From: Fomes fomentarius
Lineage: Eukaryota > Basidiomycota > Agaricomycetes > Polyporales > Polyporaceae
Reading direction: 5' to 3'
Assembly (NCBI GenBank): GCA_022606135.1
Contig: JABYQN010000007.1
Coordinates: 868,001-932,000 of the forward strand
Length of the DNA: 64,000 bases
Part shown: positions 47,115-59,106 of the stretch, piece after piece
Numbering within the stretch: the first letter of the stretch is position 1
Layout of the letters: each line of letters starts with the position of its first letter
The notes under the pieces: model-generated
What the model was told of the DNA's origin: nothing
Database searches by the model: none
The model's input: only the letters and a program-made list of their open reading frames with translations
Translations under genes and position numbers: made by a program

Positions 47115-49210
47115 TCAGATTCGCACCCCACCACGTCGGCCGCGCGTGACATCGGGATGGAAGACAGGACAAGCCATCGGACTGGCGAATATCGCACCAG
47201 GACCGAATGAAAGCTCCGTGGAAACAACAGTCACCTCGAGAGATGGGATTTGGTCCAGTGGCACTACAGTTCCATCCACCTGAGACCGCCCCCGCCAGAG
47301 ATGTCAGAGATTATTCACTGGGTGCAGGTGCGCCAATAACTTACCTTCTGGACGTACCAATGCAAATTCGTCTCCAGGTACGATTTGACTCTTTCAGGTG
47401 CGAAGGTATTCAGACCTGAATGCGCCGCGATTGCGTCGTTGAGATGGACGAAGCCCTCGATGACAAGGTCCGCTTGCGCGCGACAATTATCGCAATGCTG
47501 CGAGGCGCCATTCACAAACGCATGATGCGCGCCAACATAATGCGGGCTCGTGTGCCAGTCAGCCGGATCCTCTGGTGCTTCTCCAAGGAAAATCAGCGAG
47601 CTAAAGCTCGTTCCGAGCGCATATTTCTTGACACGAATGCGGGCCATCCATTCGTGGAAGTTGCTGGAGCAGTTTCTTGAATCGGACGCGCCGGAGCCGC
47701 GGAGTAAGTTTGAAGCAACTCTCTTCATCTGTAACGGGGCGGTGGCCTCCTTACGACTCTCGTAGATGTCGTAGAGTTCCCCAACAATTGTAGCGATGCG
47801 CGCGGCCACTTCGTCAGAATCGCCCAGGTCGAGTCCCTCGAGGTCAGGGTACGAGTATCCTAGGTCGGTCGTATCTACTCCATTGAAGTTCGCTGAAGCC
47901 CACCACGAGTCTGCAGTATTCCGGAACGGTGTCAAGCCTAGATAATGATTTCAATTAGCGATTCTGACAAGGAGTGGTTCAACCGGCCATGTACTCGCCA
48001 GTGTCTTTGTTGATAACTGCGCCATCTGGGATAGTAGCGGTGCCTCCTCCTTGATGGGACTCAGTCACCCAGACCTTTGGGTTAGCAGCAGACCAGATTG
48101 AGAGGAGGCGGTCAACTTGACAGTGATGGAGGTAGAAGATCGGATCGAAACCTATACAAAAAGGAGAAAGGTCGAATGAACCAATCGCTGGCACTTGTCC
48201 TATCTGACGTACCGGCAGTCGCGGGATCACCCATGTGACCTGTCCCTCCAACCTGGTCATGGATACCGTCATGAATCGCCTCGAGACTACTGCCTACGCT
48301 GTCATCGTCATCGCCGTTGGCGCTATGGTTGCTGAAAGCCGGCCAGGTGCGTACTCGGGTCAACAAGTTGATCGTCTGCAAGGTAATGTTGCTTTGGTCG
48401 CCTCGCAGCATGCTACAATTTGCTGAATATCCCCAATTAGATGGCTCCAAAGTACGGATCGAACGTACCTTATCATTTGGCTAACATTGTCAGCAGCGTC
48501 CTTGCCTTCAGTAGTTGGACGTCTCAACGTGGTAGGCCAATGGCGGAGGTTATCTGGAAAGTCGCTTACAGAGCTCCGGAAGCGATAACGAAGGAACGGA
48601 TTGTCGACTAGGACAGTGCTACCATCCGGACGCGTGATCTTGACTCGCTCCAGAGAGATAATCTCCGGTGGCGGAACTGCGTTCTTGGCCCAGTCCCAGA
48701 AGGGCTGTCGAAGGTCTTCAGCGGCCTGCTTCCAACGTTCCTTGTCAACTGTGTAGGTCTCAGCGATCTCCATAGCATGCTTCTGTAGAATTTGCTAGAT
48801 GCATGTATCGTCGTCAATGGAGAGGCTTACAGCTGTGGATGACGCACAAACCTCGTAGAGTACGACGTACGGGCGATGCCATGTCGGGAATAGCACGGAT
48901 CCGTGGGTACAGTACCCCTTCTTCAGGCTAGGCAGGTTGGGATCAAGGGAAACACCGGGCCAGGGAACGTAGGGCGCCCCGTGGATTCCTCCAACTTGGA
49001 AGAAGGAGGTCGCATCCTTCTCCGGCGTCCTCGACATAGCATCTTTGGGGATCCCTTAAGACTCGGCACATGACATTGGACAGACTGCGCGGGCATACCA
49101 AGGGCCTGGATGTAGAGAGAAAACATCTTATGCTTCTTGACGAAGTCGTTGATCTCGAGACGAGTACGAGCACCGGCAACACCAGTGGTGATGACTTGGT
49201 CGTCCGACAT
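47115..49210 (-). CDS. tyrosinase (polyphenol oxidase, type-3 copper)
   Basis: The enzyme oxidises phenols to o-quinones for melanin and browning. [20 protein letters not shown] at 49210 begins the catalytic domain as in mushroom PPO. CuA ligands lie in [25 protein letters not shown] (three His; the CTH Cys-His pair fits the mushroom thioether link). CuB ligands lie in [15 protein letters not shown] and [19 protein letters not shown]. The residue after the first CuB His is Asp. A C-terminal domain follows ([55 protein letters not shown]). A last intron (GTAAGT..TCTCAG) adds [13 protein letters not shown] to RRGGVRI, stop at 47115-47117. About seven introns. No signal peptide, as expected for intracellular mushroom tyrosinases that are activated by removing the C-terminal part. 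Confidence 0.93.
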
Positions 49211-49858
49211 GATCTGAGCGAGTTGCGAGTTAGAGATGAGAATTCGAGGTGTTCGTATTCCCGAGAAATCCGAGTGAGAGGACACTGGAGGCACTGAACA
49301 AGCAATGTCAGCTTAAGTAGTTGCGCACAGAGGCAAATGCATACCCACCCACACGTAACGATCGACCATTGGCATAAAGAGGGTCGTAGCGAAGACGCGG
49401 GCGAGAGGGCCATGACATGCCGTGTCTTACTTCAACGACAGTTTGGAGCCAATGGCAGCCTGCTTAGAACATTGATAACCGTATACATTCCATGCATCCG
49501 CCACGGAATTACTGGCATGACATAGGCGACCAGAGGAGACTTGTGGCAATGGTCCTAGCGATATTTGCTCTGCCGTAAGGATCAAACCACAGCATGTAGG
49601 CACGGGTATCGTCCCTTGCATCGACAGCTCTTGCACAAGAGTGTGCATACGCCCTTCATTTCGTCAGTATTCCCCGGTGCAGCTGCTTGACCGCGAGATA
49701 TGAGTACTCCAGTATGATAAGAACATGACGTACAGTATTCGAACAAGAAACTCTGCCAAAGCAAGAGATGCATGGACGCCCAATGCCAGCAGAAGCATGA
49801 CATGACTCCGCGCCAATCAACCGAAAGGACATCCTACTCCATGAAACATGCATGAACA
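49211..49858. other. intergenic upstream of tyrosinase
   Basis: This 648-bp region lies between the tyrosinase start and the 3' end of the Rad60-like gene, both on the minus strand. It should contain the tyrosinase promoter. No clear TATA box stands out. Small Cys-rich frames near 49590-49800 have no other support. Confidence 0.35.
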
Positions 49859-51639
49859 TCACAGCCCGACAACTTCAACCTGGTCACCATCCTCCAAATC
49901 CGCCTCCCCAATTTCCGTTTCCGGATCCATCCTATCACCATCGACACTGAGCGCAGGAACCTTCACCGCAGCGGCTTTGCCCCGTCCACGGCCAGTCGCT
50001 GGCGCCGCGTTCACATACTCGGCTGCAAGCCCAGCCTTCTGGAGGAATGCGCGCACGATCGCTCCACATTTAGTCGAGGGCCGCACGAGTAAGGAGATGT
50101 CCTTGGGTGTCCTCGCGGAACGTACAAACAGGTGGAATGTGTTGAACTCCTTGTCGTCTTCGTTCTGGACGTGTGCCGACGCGGCTCCTCCTTTGGAGTC
50201 ATCGTCAGAAAGCTCGATGGACTGCGAACGAGCGTGCGAGGGCGACCGTCGCAACGCGTCACCACCAATATGGCCAGCGGCCGGAGCGACCGAAGGCGAA
50301 CGAATACGCTTGTACTCTTGGAGATATTGGTATGTCGTCTTTTCCAATGCCTCTGTGCACAGTGTGAGCTTGGCACAGGGTCAGCATTCCCAAATTGACC
50401 TACCTAGCTCTGCTTCAGCCCAGATACCGATGCTGTGAGGGGTTGAAGACGGGAAAACTCGTTTGCCCTCGTAGCAGACGACCAAGTTCTCGACTCGGAT
50501 GCTCGCAAGATCAGCAACCTGACTGAACAGCGGATGTAGGTTGTCATGCTGAAAACTAGTCAGGTCTGGAGAAGGCGCAGAGATGACAAAACAACTGACG
50601 CGTTTCTGAGTAATGTCCCAAGTTTCTGGGCGACCACTAGGGTTCATGGGATGAGGCTTCCAAGCAATCCTGATCTTGACATCCTGTGGGCCACCTACAG
50701 TATGTGTGCCGTCGTGCGCTTCGGACTGAACTCGCCGCGCTATTGACGCCAGTTCCGGGTCCAACTCGATGGCATTCGTAGATTCGTCTAGGACATCCGT
50801 TGGGGACGGCGAGCGCGGAGCATCTCCGACAAGCAGCCTGAGCAAGTAACGAAATATGAGATCTTGTTGCAAGGCATATTCGAGAGAAAAACTCACTGTA
50901 CAGCCTCGCGCGCTCGTTGTATAGCATACTGGGGTAGTGCGGGCGGAGGGGTGATTGAGCGACTTCGAGCGCGTTTGTCCTTGGGTTGAAGGGAAGTGCC
51001 CTTGGTGCCGTTCGCGCCCTTTTTGCGGGCCTTGTTCGGAATGAGGTCGTCAGAGTCAGAGTCGGATGAAATACTGGTATAAGTATATGAAGAGTTAGCA
51101 ACGATAGAGCATTGAGCTTAGGGAAGGGCGTAACAAGTCGCATATAAGGAGAGCCATCAAACCCCCATATGACTCACATTATCTCAGACTTTCCTTTCGT
51201 CCAGTCCGGAGCAGCAGCGTTCTTCTTCTGCGACGGACCCCGCTTCTTCCGGGTACGCGACTTCGGAGACGACCCACCATGGTTCTCCTCGTCCGAACTA
51301 TCCGAGGAACTCGACTTCCGTTTCCGGGACTCCTTCTCTACATAACGCGAGGATAATTAGTGGACTCACATTGAACCGGGGAGGTGACGCACCTTCGTTC
51401 AACTTGCTGATTCGCTTCCAATCTTGCGCACTACGCGTCTTGTTCCGAAGAAATAGCGCGTCTTCATCTTCGATTGTCGGCAAAACGTGTGTGGTTTTCT
51501 GAGCTTGTGTATATGATGTCCCAGCAGAAGACGGGCCAGGCGACGATGACGGAGGAACGTCCGTATCAACGGAGGCGGCAGCTGGCGCGCGTGCGCGAGG
51601 ACGCGGTCGTGGCTTGGGTCGCGTTGTGCTCGAGGACAT
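49859..51639 (-). CDS. Rad60/NIP45/Esc2-type SUMO-like domain protein
   Basis: These nuclear proteins carry tandem SUMO-like domains and guide SUMO-dependent genome-stability and recombination steps. Exon 1 (MSSSTTRPKPRPRPRARAP, a Thr/Ser/Pro tail and KTRSAQDWKRISKLNEG) and the next exons (KKRGPSQKKN, SSDSDSDDLIPNKARKKG) form a disordered basic/acidic N-terminus. SUMO-like domain 1 has DVKIRIAWKPHP, TWDITQKRVSCFVI, LHPLFSQVADLASI and LVVCYEGKRVFPSSTPHSIG. SUMO-like domain 2 at the C-terminus has NTFHLFVRSARTPKDISLLV, CGAIVRAFLQKAG and DGDRMDPETEIGEADLEDGD, ending QVEVVGL. This layout (disordered N-terminus, SLD1, SLD2) matches Rad60 and NIP45. Four to five introns. The second domain lacks the diGly end, as expected for a non-conjugated SUMO mimic. 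Confidence 0.85.
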
Positions 51640-51895
51640 TGGGGTAACAAGGCAAAGTCTAACCGTGGGAAAGACTTGACATTCGCGGAGTTTTGATGAG
51701 ACACGTGATACACGCGCTTAGAGGGCGCTTGAACTCTATAGCTCGACTCTCAAACTAAGACTAAGAACTTGCCCATTCCACTTGACTCTGACTCTCTGTT
51801 ACGGTGGTCGTGAGAGGAAACTGTGGCGAGACTTGTTGCCGGAGACTACGCTTGCTTTGTTTGTGTTATATCTGGGGTGTCTGCCGCTAGACGAC
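51640..51895. promoter_or_regulatory. short bidirectional promoter, Rad60-like / GCFC gene
   Basis: 256 bp separate the two divergent starts. A GACTCT-rich patch lies at about 51735-51800. No TATA box is evident. Confidence 0.4.
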
Positions 51896-54800
51896 ATGGC
51901 TGAACCACCTGTGATGTTCAAGAGGACCAAGTCCAAGCCTTCACAACGCGGACGCGTCCCAACAACAGATGCTGCCCCGGCAGTGGAGGAGGGAGAGCCT
52001 GAGGAGTCCCCAAGCGCACTTGCTGTGAAGCTTAAGAAGAAGACGCGTGCAAAGGCGAAGTCCGCCCTCAGCTTTGGAGGAGACGAGGAGGTGAGACGTC
52101 AAGCTCGCATGTATCAGTAACTTCTGACGGGTGCCCGTATGTTTGTAGGAGGGCGATGGGGAAGTATTTCAATTAAAGAAGTCCAGTTTGAGCAAGAAGC
52201 TCAAGTTGGGAAAGGCTGCACCAGGGTACGCGTCCATCTGTATGAGCCCGATGCTTAGTCTTTGTGCTCGAGCTCCCATGTACGCTAGTTCGACGATACT
52301 GTCACAATGGAATATCTCCTTCACTATCGTTCTCGAGCGTGAATGATGTAGAGCGCATGGAAGCGCGAGCACAAAGAGTGATCTCGAAGTATTCTGTCCT
52401 ATGAGTACTCATGCTCTCTCGTCTTTGCATAGTGTCAATCTCGAGACGACCATCACTCCGAAATCCACTGGACCCACATACGACGCAGCGTACCTCTCCC
52501 AGCTCAAAGCCAACACCCCATCCGCACGATTTCCTCTTCCCGCAGGAGACTCCTATGACGCCGATATATCTATGGACGTGGACTCTCCCGCTCAGCTGTC
52601 AGCACTGAGCAATATCGCAGGTGTGTGAACATCTGATCGCTGCCGCGCATCACCGTTTAACGAGCAATCAATGCAGATGAAGAGACCGAGACTGCCATCC
52701 CGTCTGCATCCTCCGTCCTAGCTGCAAAACAGAAGCGAGAACGGCTCCGTGCCTCCAAGCCAGGCGAAGACTACATATCGCTGTCACTCACGAAGCGGAG
52801 TGATTATTCGCAAGGACCACATCCTGACAGCAGACTTGTGCGGGAGGAAGACGAGTTGGGTGACGCAGATGACGGTGCGGTGGAGCCCGTTAACATTTAG
52901 CCTCTCGCCATTGACTGACTGGAGTGCTCTTCAGAGTATGCTGAATACACTAGTGCACAGGAACGGATTGCTCTCGGGAAAAAATCGCGGAAGAAGGAAG
53001 CGCAGAAGCGCCGCGAGGAGATGAATGAGATGATCGTGGACGCGTATGCCATCTGTACACTTATCCGTGAGCAGTGACTCACTGACTTATAGGGCGGAGG
53101 AGGATGAAGAGACGAAGGAGTGGGAGCAAGAACAGCTCCGTCGCGGAGGGTTGCGTCCCGAATCTACGGAGCCTGTGGCGAAGCCGGTCTACAAGCCCGC
53201 TCCGAGTACGTTGTCACTTTGCTCAGCAATGGCCGCTCCTCACAGCGCATCTAGTACCGCCTGTTACGCCCATACCCACTATGGGCGCGGCAATCGCGCG
53301 ACTGACCAAGTCTATGAGCGAGCTGACTACTTCACATGCCGAGCATTCAGCTGCGATGTCGAAGCTCAGTGAAGAGCAAAGCCTTCTCGAAGCACGAGAG
53401 AAGGAAATGCGGGAGATGATCGCCAAAGCGGAGGAGAAGCGCAGCTGGTTTAACGCGTTCCGCGAGTGGGTTGAGAGTGTAGCAACGTTCCTAGACGAGA
53501 AGGTGCGTCTCTTTGCTCTTTCCGTGCTCGAATCCAGCCCACATCGTAATCTCTGACGCCCTCACAGTTCCCTCCACTAGAGAAGCTCGAAGAGGAGCAC
53601 ATCTCTTTATTGAAAGAGCGCGCAGAGATGATCGCGCAACGGCGTAGAGCTGAGGACGCAGATGACCTTACACTCTTCCTCGGTACACCTCCCTCACTCC
53701 AGCCCAAAGAAGACGAGGTCGACGAACTCGGCCGCGTTGTCCCCTCCGCCAACTCACCCACCGCCCGCGCCAATCGCACCGCTGCACGTGAGGCCCGCAA
53801 GCTCCGACGGCGCGCCTCAAACCAAAACCCAGATCAGAAGCAGGTGGAGGAAGACGGGTACTCGACAGACTCGTCTCTCCCTTCGTCGGACGCAGAGGAC
53901 TACCGGACGGCCATCGGGAAGCTGCTGGGCGACGGGAAGGCGTTCATGGCGGACGTCAAGGCGGAGGAGTTCAAGGATCCCAATTTGGGCCTTGGCAAGT
54001 GGTTTGGTGAATGGCGCGCCAAGTTTAGCGACATCTATACAGGCGCGTGGGGCGGGCTTGGGATGGTCGGTGCATGGGAATTCTGGGTTCGTCTGGAGAT
54101 CTTAGGATGGAGCCCCGTTGAGGTACGCTACTTCCAGATCGTGTGCTGGAGTGTCTGGTGCTGACATGACGGGTTCAGCGCCCACGCAGTCTCGACTCGT
54201 TCAGCTGGTACAAGTCGCTGTATAAGTACTCGCGCCCTCCTGTGCTTGACGCGGACGAGGATGAAGAGCCAGAACTCGGGCCAGACGGAGACCTCGTATC
54301 AGCGATGATCACGACTGCGCTCATCCCGCGCTTGGGCCGCATCATCGAAGGCGGCGGGTTTGACCCATACTCCGCGACGGATATCCGACGCTTGGTCGAC
54401 TTGGGCGAGGAGATAGAAGTCTCAGTCGATAGGCAGAACCAGAAGTTTGAGGTCCGTCTATGCTCCTCCCCAGACCTGTCCTTCCTCTATTCTATCTCTG
54501 ACACCACTGCCGTTTTGGTGCCCTGCAGATACTGCTCAAGGCTGTCTACACGGTATTCAGCTCCGAAGTCACTTTGACAGGATCGACACTCGCACCCTTC
54601 CTCGAGCTCAACCAGCCTCGGTTCGACCCCTCCGCGATCCCCGCACGCCGACGCTTCCTCACACGGCGATACAAACTCCTGCGCAATCTCCTCCAGTGGC
54701 GGAAATATGCCGGCGACCGTTACGGCCTGGGTGCGCTCGCAACGAGACTCGCGACAACGATCATGCTGCCAGTCGCTGAGAGTGGCTGGGAGGTTGGTGG

Positions 54801-54936
54801 AGAGGATGTGATGCGAAAGGTGAATTGCCAGCCTCCATGCCGTATTTTGCCAACTGATTGACACCGTTCGTAGGCTGCACAGGCGCTTCCTCCCGAGCTA
54901 GTGCCGCCGGCTATCCAACAACTGCGCTCTGCATGA
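51896..54936 (+). CDS. GCFC-domain protein (PAXBP1/GCF homologue), splicing-related
   Basis: GCFC proteins (human PAXBP1 and GCFC2) act in spliceosome disassembly and lariat release. The N-terminus is basic and acidic low complexity (VMFKRTKSKPSQRGR, KLKKKTRAKAKSALSFGGDE). A middle section gives EDYISLSLTKRSD, ALGKKSRKKEAQKRREEMNE and EWEQEQLRRGG. A coiled coil follows (AAIARLTKSMSELTTSH to EKRSWFNAFREWVESVATFL). The GCFC core contains DVKAEEFKDPNLGLGKWFGE, FSDIYTGAWGGLGMVGAWEF and WVRLEILGWSPVE. It continues with IPRLGRIIEGGGFDPYSATD and TLTGSTLAPFLELNQPRFDP. The end is QALPPELVPPAIQQLRSA with TGA at 54934-54936. About ten introns. The frame is intact throughout; assignment within the family is not fixed. 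Confidence 0.85.
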
Positions 54937-55155
54937 AGAAGGCCACAGCGATGTTGTTTACTGCAACTTGTCCATCGCTCAAACACATTCGGAGACGCAC
55001 ATCGTAATGTCGCGAGTCATGAATCATTATTGAGACTTATAGGGTGTATGAACACGTAATGCCAACCATCCAACCGCTTCCGCAACAAGTTGCATATCGT
55101 ACGAACATCCGCCAATTTCTACTCTTCCAACCCATCGCATGTACACCGGAAAAAT
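54937..55155. terminator. convergent 3' region, GCFC / homeodomain gene
   Basis: 219 bp between convergent stops; no gene seen. Confidence 0.3.
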
Positions 55156-56809
55156 TCAATCCTCCTCTATGATAGCATCAACAACCACAGGCTCTCGGCT
55201 CACACATTTGCCTCCGCCGATTGGGAGGTGCTTCGAAGGCAAAATGGGGTTGAACTGCTCTTCCGCGGAGGGCGTAACAACCTCATCTTCGTCTTCCGTG
55301 TCTTCGCCCTCTGGGCTTCGTGGCACTGCAGGAGATTGAGGAGACTTTGCATTCTCGGAGGTAACACCAGTACCAGGGGAAGAGTACTGCGGCGCCAACG
55401 TCGTCTTGATGTTGAGAGCGAGATCTGTTTCAATTCATGAGCTTGATATGTGTTGTGCGGCGTGTGCACAATAGCATACAGACCTTGTTTAGGCGCCTTC
55501 TCGATCTGTTGAGCTGCCGGACCCAAAGGAGGGCTAGTGGGTGCTGACACAGAGCTATCCAATGACGCGTTTCGTCTTGCCAACCCGACCAAGTCCGAGA
55601 GGCGCATCTGATATGACACGGGCATGGCATCATGCGCGTACGCATGGAGAACCGGATACTGAGCCGGTATAGACAAGGGCATCCGGAGATCCGGCACAGC
55701 GTCCTCAGGTCTAGTCAAGCTAGTGAGATAGAACATCGAGTTGAAGGGAGCGACTTCAGGAGGAGCACTTGTCGGAGCTGTGGATTCATTGAAGATCTGG
55801 TACAGATAGGCCGCACTGGCTGTGAGACCTCCGGGAGCCTGGAGCAGCAGGGGATCAGCTGAAAACGGGGGCGGCGACATCGCAGGAGGTTGAGGTATGC
55901 CGCTCTGGAGCTGTGAGACCGAGCTGCCTGCGAGGTGTGCGCATGTGGCGGCGTCCGCACATGGTAGTGAGTACTGTACCACTGAAGCAGGGAATGAACT
56001 AGGGTCCAGCGATGGTTGAATATCATGAGCCTGAGTCGGATAGGCGGGCATTCCAGCGCGAAGCGGGACTGTGAACGAAGATCCCGAGGCGGCCATCTGA
56101 GGCGTCAAAGGAGTCGGCATAGGCACTGTCGAGGAGACTCCGGACCAAGTATATGCACCAGTTGATGAGACCGAGTTATTCAGTACAGGGGAGGCAGCCA
56201 CAGAGCCAGGAACACCAGGGCCAGATAATTTTGCAGAGTTGGCCGCCCTAGCCGGAGGTAACACAGTCAACTTCGGACCAGGGGGTCCCGAGGCGAAACA
56301 AGTTGAAGCAAGGTCAAGACCGAAGACGTCCGGGGTGGCTTGCGCTTGGATCGGAGAGGCGGGACTCGCGGACACAACTTGAAGCTCTTCGGGCGAGTGC
56401 ATGCGTACGCTCCCCCGAGTCGGTTGCGCCGAACTGGACCCGCTATTCGACCCGCTCGACTTGCGGCCCCTATGCTTCGACCGCTCCCGGTTGACCCACT
56501 TTCGTATCCACTTCGCATCTCTGTACGTAGTGCGGGAACGGTCTGAGCCTACCCGAGATGTTCTTGAGCGAGCAGAACACAGAACACGCACAGTCCGGTC
56601 TCCTTCACAATCTCGTCGACGTCTTCCTTCGTTGGCTCGTCTCCAAACCGCGCATAGAAGTGCTTGAGGATCGTGCGCTGCTCGGGAGTTGCGATCACCC
56701 TCGCTGGCCGCGGGCCAGTTCGGAATGGGACCGCGACCGACCAGGAGGGCGCGTAAGCCGTCGACCGTGTCCGTGTCGCCATGCTGTGCGAAAGAGCAGG
56801 GAGGACCAT
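55156..56809 (-). CDS. homeodomain transcription factor with divergent helix 3
   Basis: The start (56809, or MATRTRS at 56782) precedes RVIATPEQRTILKHFYARFG, DEPTKEDVDEIVKETG, which reads as homeodomain helices 1 and 2. An intron (GTGCGT..CGTACAG) joins to LDAKWIRKWVNRERSKHRGR, helix 3 plus a basic end. The recognition helix reads W-V-N-R-E-R rather than the canonical W-F-x-N-x-R, one residue out of register at the DNA-contact Asn. The remaining 400 residues are Ser/Pro/Ala-rich and disordered (SGSNSGSSSAQPTRGS onward), typical of fungal activators. A last intron (donor GTCTGT after APKQ) gives DLALNIKTTLAPQYSSPG and an acidic end. No mating-locus partner genes (MIP or a second HD gene) lie nearby. 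Target genes are unknown. Homeodomain-like is firm; DNA-binding mode is inferred. Confidence 0.75.
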
Positions 56810-57222
56810 GGGGATGGGCCAGGTGTCGACGATGTATGCGAGAAGGGCGAGGAGAGCAACGAAGAGTCCGGGTAGACTGACGAGCGTTGACTACCACGTC
56901 TGCCTGCACGTTTTCAACTTGTGCAAGAAGAGAGAGCGAACCTTCACATATACCAATTCTGGCAGTGGCTGTCCGCGGCCGACGCTGCGCCTCCGCGGGC
57001 TCTTGTCAGCCCACCTCGAGCGAAATTGAGTGACCAATGGAGAGTCTACTCTACTACCTAATGATACAAGTACAACTAGTACACAGACCAGGTCCGTCAA
57101 ACCACGCGCGACCTTTTGAGCTACGCCGAGAATTACAACAGACACCCCCAAGCGTGCCTGCGTCAAGGGAGCAGTCCTTCCTGCGGTTTGACGAGAAGTT
57201 TGCAATACATACCCGTGACCGT
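56810..57222. other. intergenic, promoter of homeodomain gene
   Basis: About 410 bp upstream of the homeodomain start and downstream of the membrane-protein stop (both minus strand). The frame just upstream of 56809 would encode a hydrophobic run (LFVALLALLAYIV) but has no ATG before a stop. Confidence 0.3.
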
Positions 57223-59106
57223 CTACCACTTGCCCATCTCCTTACCGGTGGCCCAGACCAGCCCGCCACCGCCCACAGGGAGCAGAAGGACCCAGACGCC
57301 AAGATCCCATATGATTCGCCTAAAGAGGCGACGCCGTTGCAGCGTCCGCTCCTTCCGCTGCAGAAGCTCGTCGTGGCGAGATTCACTCGGCTCAATCGGC
57401 CGTGCTGTCGTAGGAGTGGCAGGTGGGATGACGATGGCTAGCGGCCGGCGGAAGTTGTGGATAGTGATGTGGATGAAGGCCGGGACGATGTAGGTGCTGA
57501 GGAAGCCCGACAGGAAGACGATGTCGCTGCCTATGCGGACGGCGTGCTCGGGTAGTGTAGAGAGGAAGACAGTAATGAGGTATATCAGTGCCTTGTAGAG
57601 GGGGAAGGAGGTGGCACGGCGGACGGAATAGGGAACAGGTAGTGCGGGTGTAGTGATGAGGATAGCGGGGATCGAGAAGAGGAGGGAAGCCGCGCCCAAG
57701 ACCGACACAGCTGTAGCCAGACCCGCGGATGGTGACTGCTACAAAATAGATCAGTAAGACAATGAAAAACCATGAACAAGCTAGGTTGCATACCAGTGGC
57801 TGCGGGTTTGCCTCAAAAAATATGAGCGGCAAGGTGAATGCTACACCGAGGGCTACAGACAATGTAGACAACAGTTTGAAGGAGCGCGACCTCCTTGGCT
57901 TCGGCGTTACAGGCTCTACTGTACCCTTGAGTGAGGCATAGAGTGGTACAGTGGATGAAGTGGCAAAGGTGAAAGCGATCACAGCTGTCAAGGAAAATGT
58001 TAGTATGCGACAGCAGGGAGGCAGCGCAGAGAGACATTGATGATGGATAATTCGGGCACAACGTTTGAGAGAATTATGCTCACAAGTCACGAGGACTCGA
58101 AGTGAGCAGTTTGCACATCGCACAGAATGCATATAGCTCTGAAGAACCCCATGGTTGAGGCGCATATTTAAATATCCCTTGTGGCATGCCAAGTGCAGGC
58201 CCGAGATGAATGGCAAAGTATTGCAAAAACGCTCTACTGGTGCACATGAACATGACACTCACGGATTCCATGCCAGAGGTTGCCCAGCGACGCGGACTTG
58301 GCGACTGGCACCAGAATGTGCTTCGCGTGCATATAGGTCGTACAGGTGAACCAAGCAGCGTACGCTGCTATGGATAGCCAAGAGGCGTATACTATGCTCC
58401 GTGAGGCCAGGGAGCGCGCCGAGTATATCGGGGCGATAAAGGCGGCGAGGATAACGGTGGCAATCACTCGGGAGGGGATTGACAGGACGTCTGGGGAGTA
58501 CGGCAAAAGCAAGTCGACCGAGACTGCGACGCAATGAGTACGTGCTAGTGCCAGGAATACGGGTGACATACATCTGAGGTACAATGCTGCAACGAGGATC
58601 CTGAAGGACCCCGCGAGGAAGCGGGCGAGTTGCCGTAGTACCATCCTCCGCCCTTCCTTCCCTCTCCCGCGCGCGAAGGTCTCCAACACGATCTCCTCGA
58701 GGTCCGCTCTCCGCACATACCGCGCAAGCATGTACCATAGTTGCCGCGTGAACGCAGACAACACAGCGAATAGCACGAGCGCGGGGACGCCAATATTTAG
58801 CGTCAGTCCGATCGAAGGGAGGAGGAGCGCGCCGAGTTTCGTGAAAGGCGAGAGGAGGTACAGAAAAACCGAGGTGCTGGAGAGCGGTGGGATGGCGGAG
58901 TTCCGGAGGCGTTCGAGCTGGACGTCTAACTCGTCCTCAGTATCGTCATCTTCGCTAGACAAGTCGAAGGACTGCCCGTGCGGGGTGTCCTCCGTGTCCG
59001 GGACGAGGATGAGCGCAGCGGAGGAGTCGAAGCCATAGATGGGGGAACCGCGGCCAGATTGAAAGGAATCGGAGCTCGTCGAAGAGCGCGGGCTGGTATT
59101 GTCCAT
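57223..59106 (-). CDS. multi-pass membrane protein, probable amino-acid transporter (AAAP class)
   Basis: An acidic, Ser-rich cytosolic N-terminus of about 75 residues (MDNTSPRSSTSSDSF onward) precedes many hydrophobic helices: FLYLLSPFTKLGALLLPSIG, IGVPALVLFAVLSAF, LARFLAGSFRILVAALYL, VIATVILAAFIAPIYS and SIAAYAAWFTCTTY. After a tandem of short exons comes AFTFATSSTVPLYASLKGT, which matches the F-x-F.....PLYxSL helix of AAAP transporters. More helices follow (LLSTLSVALGVAFTLPLIFF, VSVLGAASLLFSIPAILIT, ALIYLITVFLSTLP, IVFLSGFLSTYIVPAFIHIT), and the tail is RRLFRRIIWDLGVWVLLLP, ending MGKW. Around ten membrane spans are seen. The family call rests on topology and that one motif. It could instead be an unclassified fungal membrane protein. 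About five introns. Confidence 0.6.

Noticed and set aside
55156..56809. Homeodomain gene as part of the A mating-type locus
   Set aside because: No second homeodomain gene, no mitochondrial intermediate peptidase and no other locus markers are nearby.
55200..56909. Reading the homeodomain gene as one 569-codon uninterrupted frame
   Set aside because: That frame crosses two introns: it replaces the homeodomain helices with Arg-rich nonsense at one end and an out-of-frame Ser/Arg tail at the other. The spliced model gives coherent protein at both ends.
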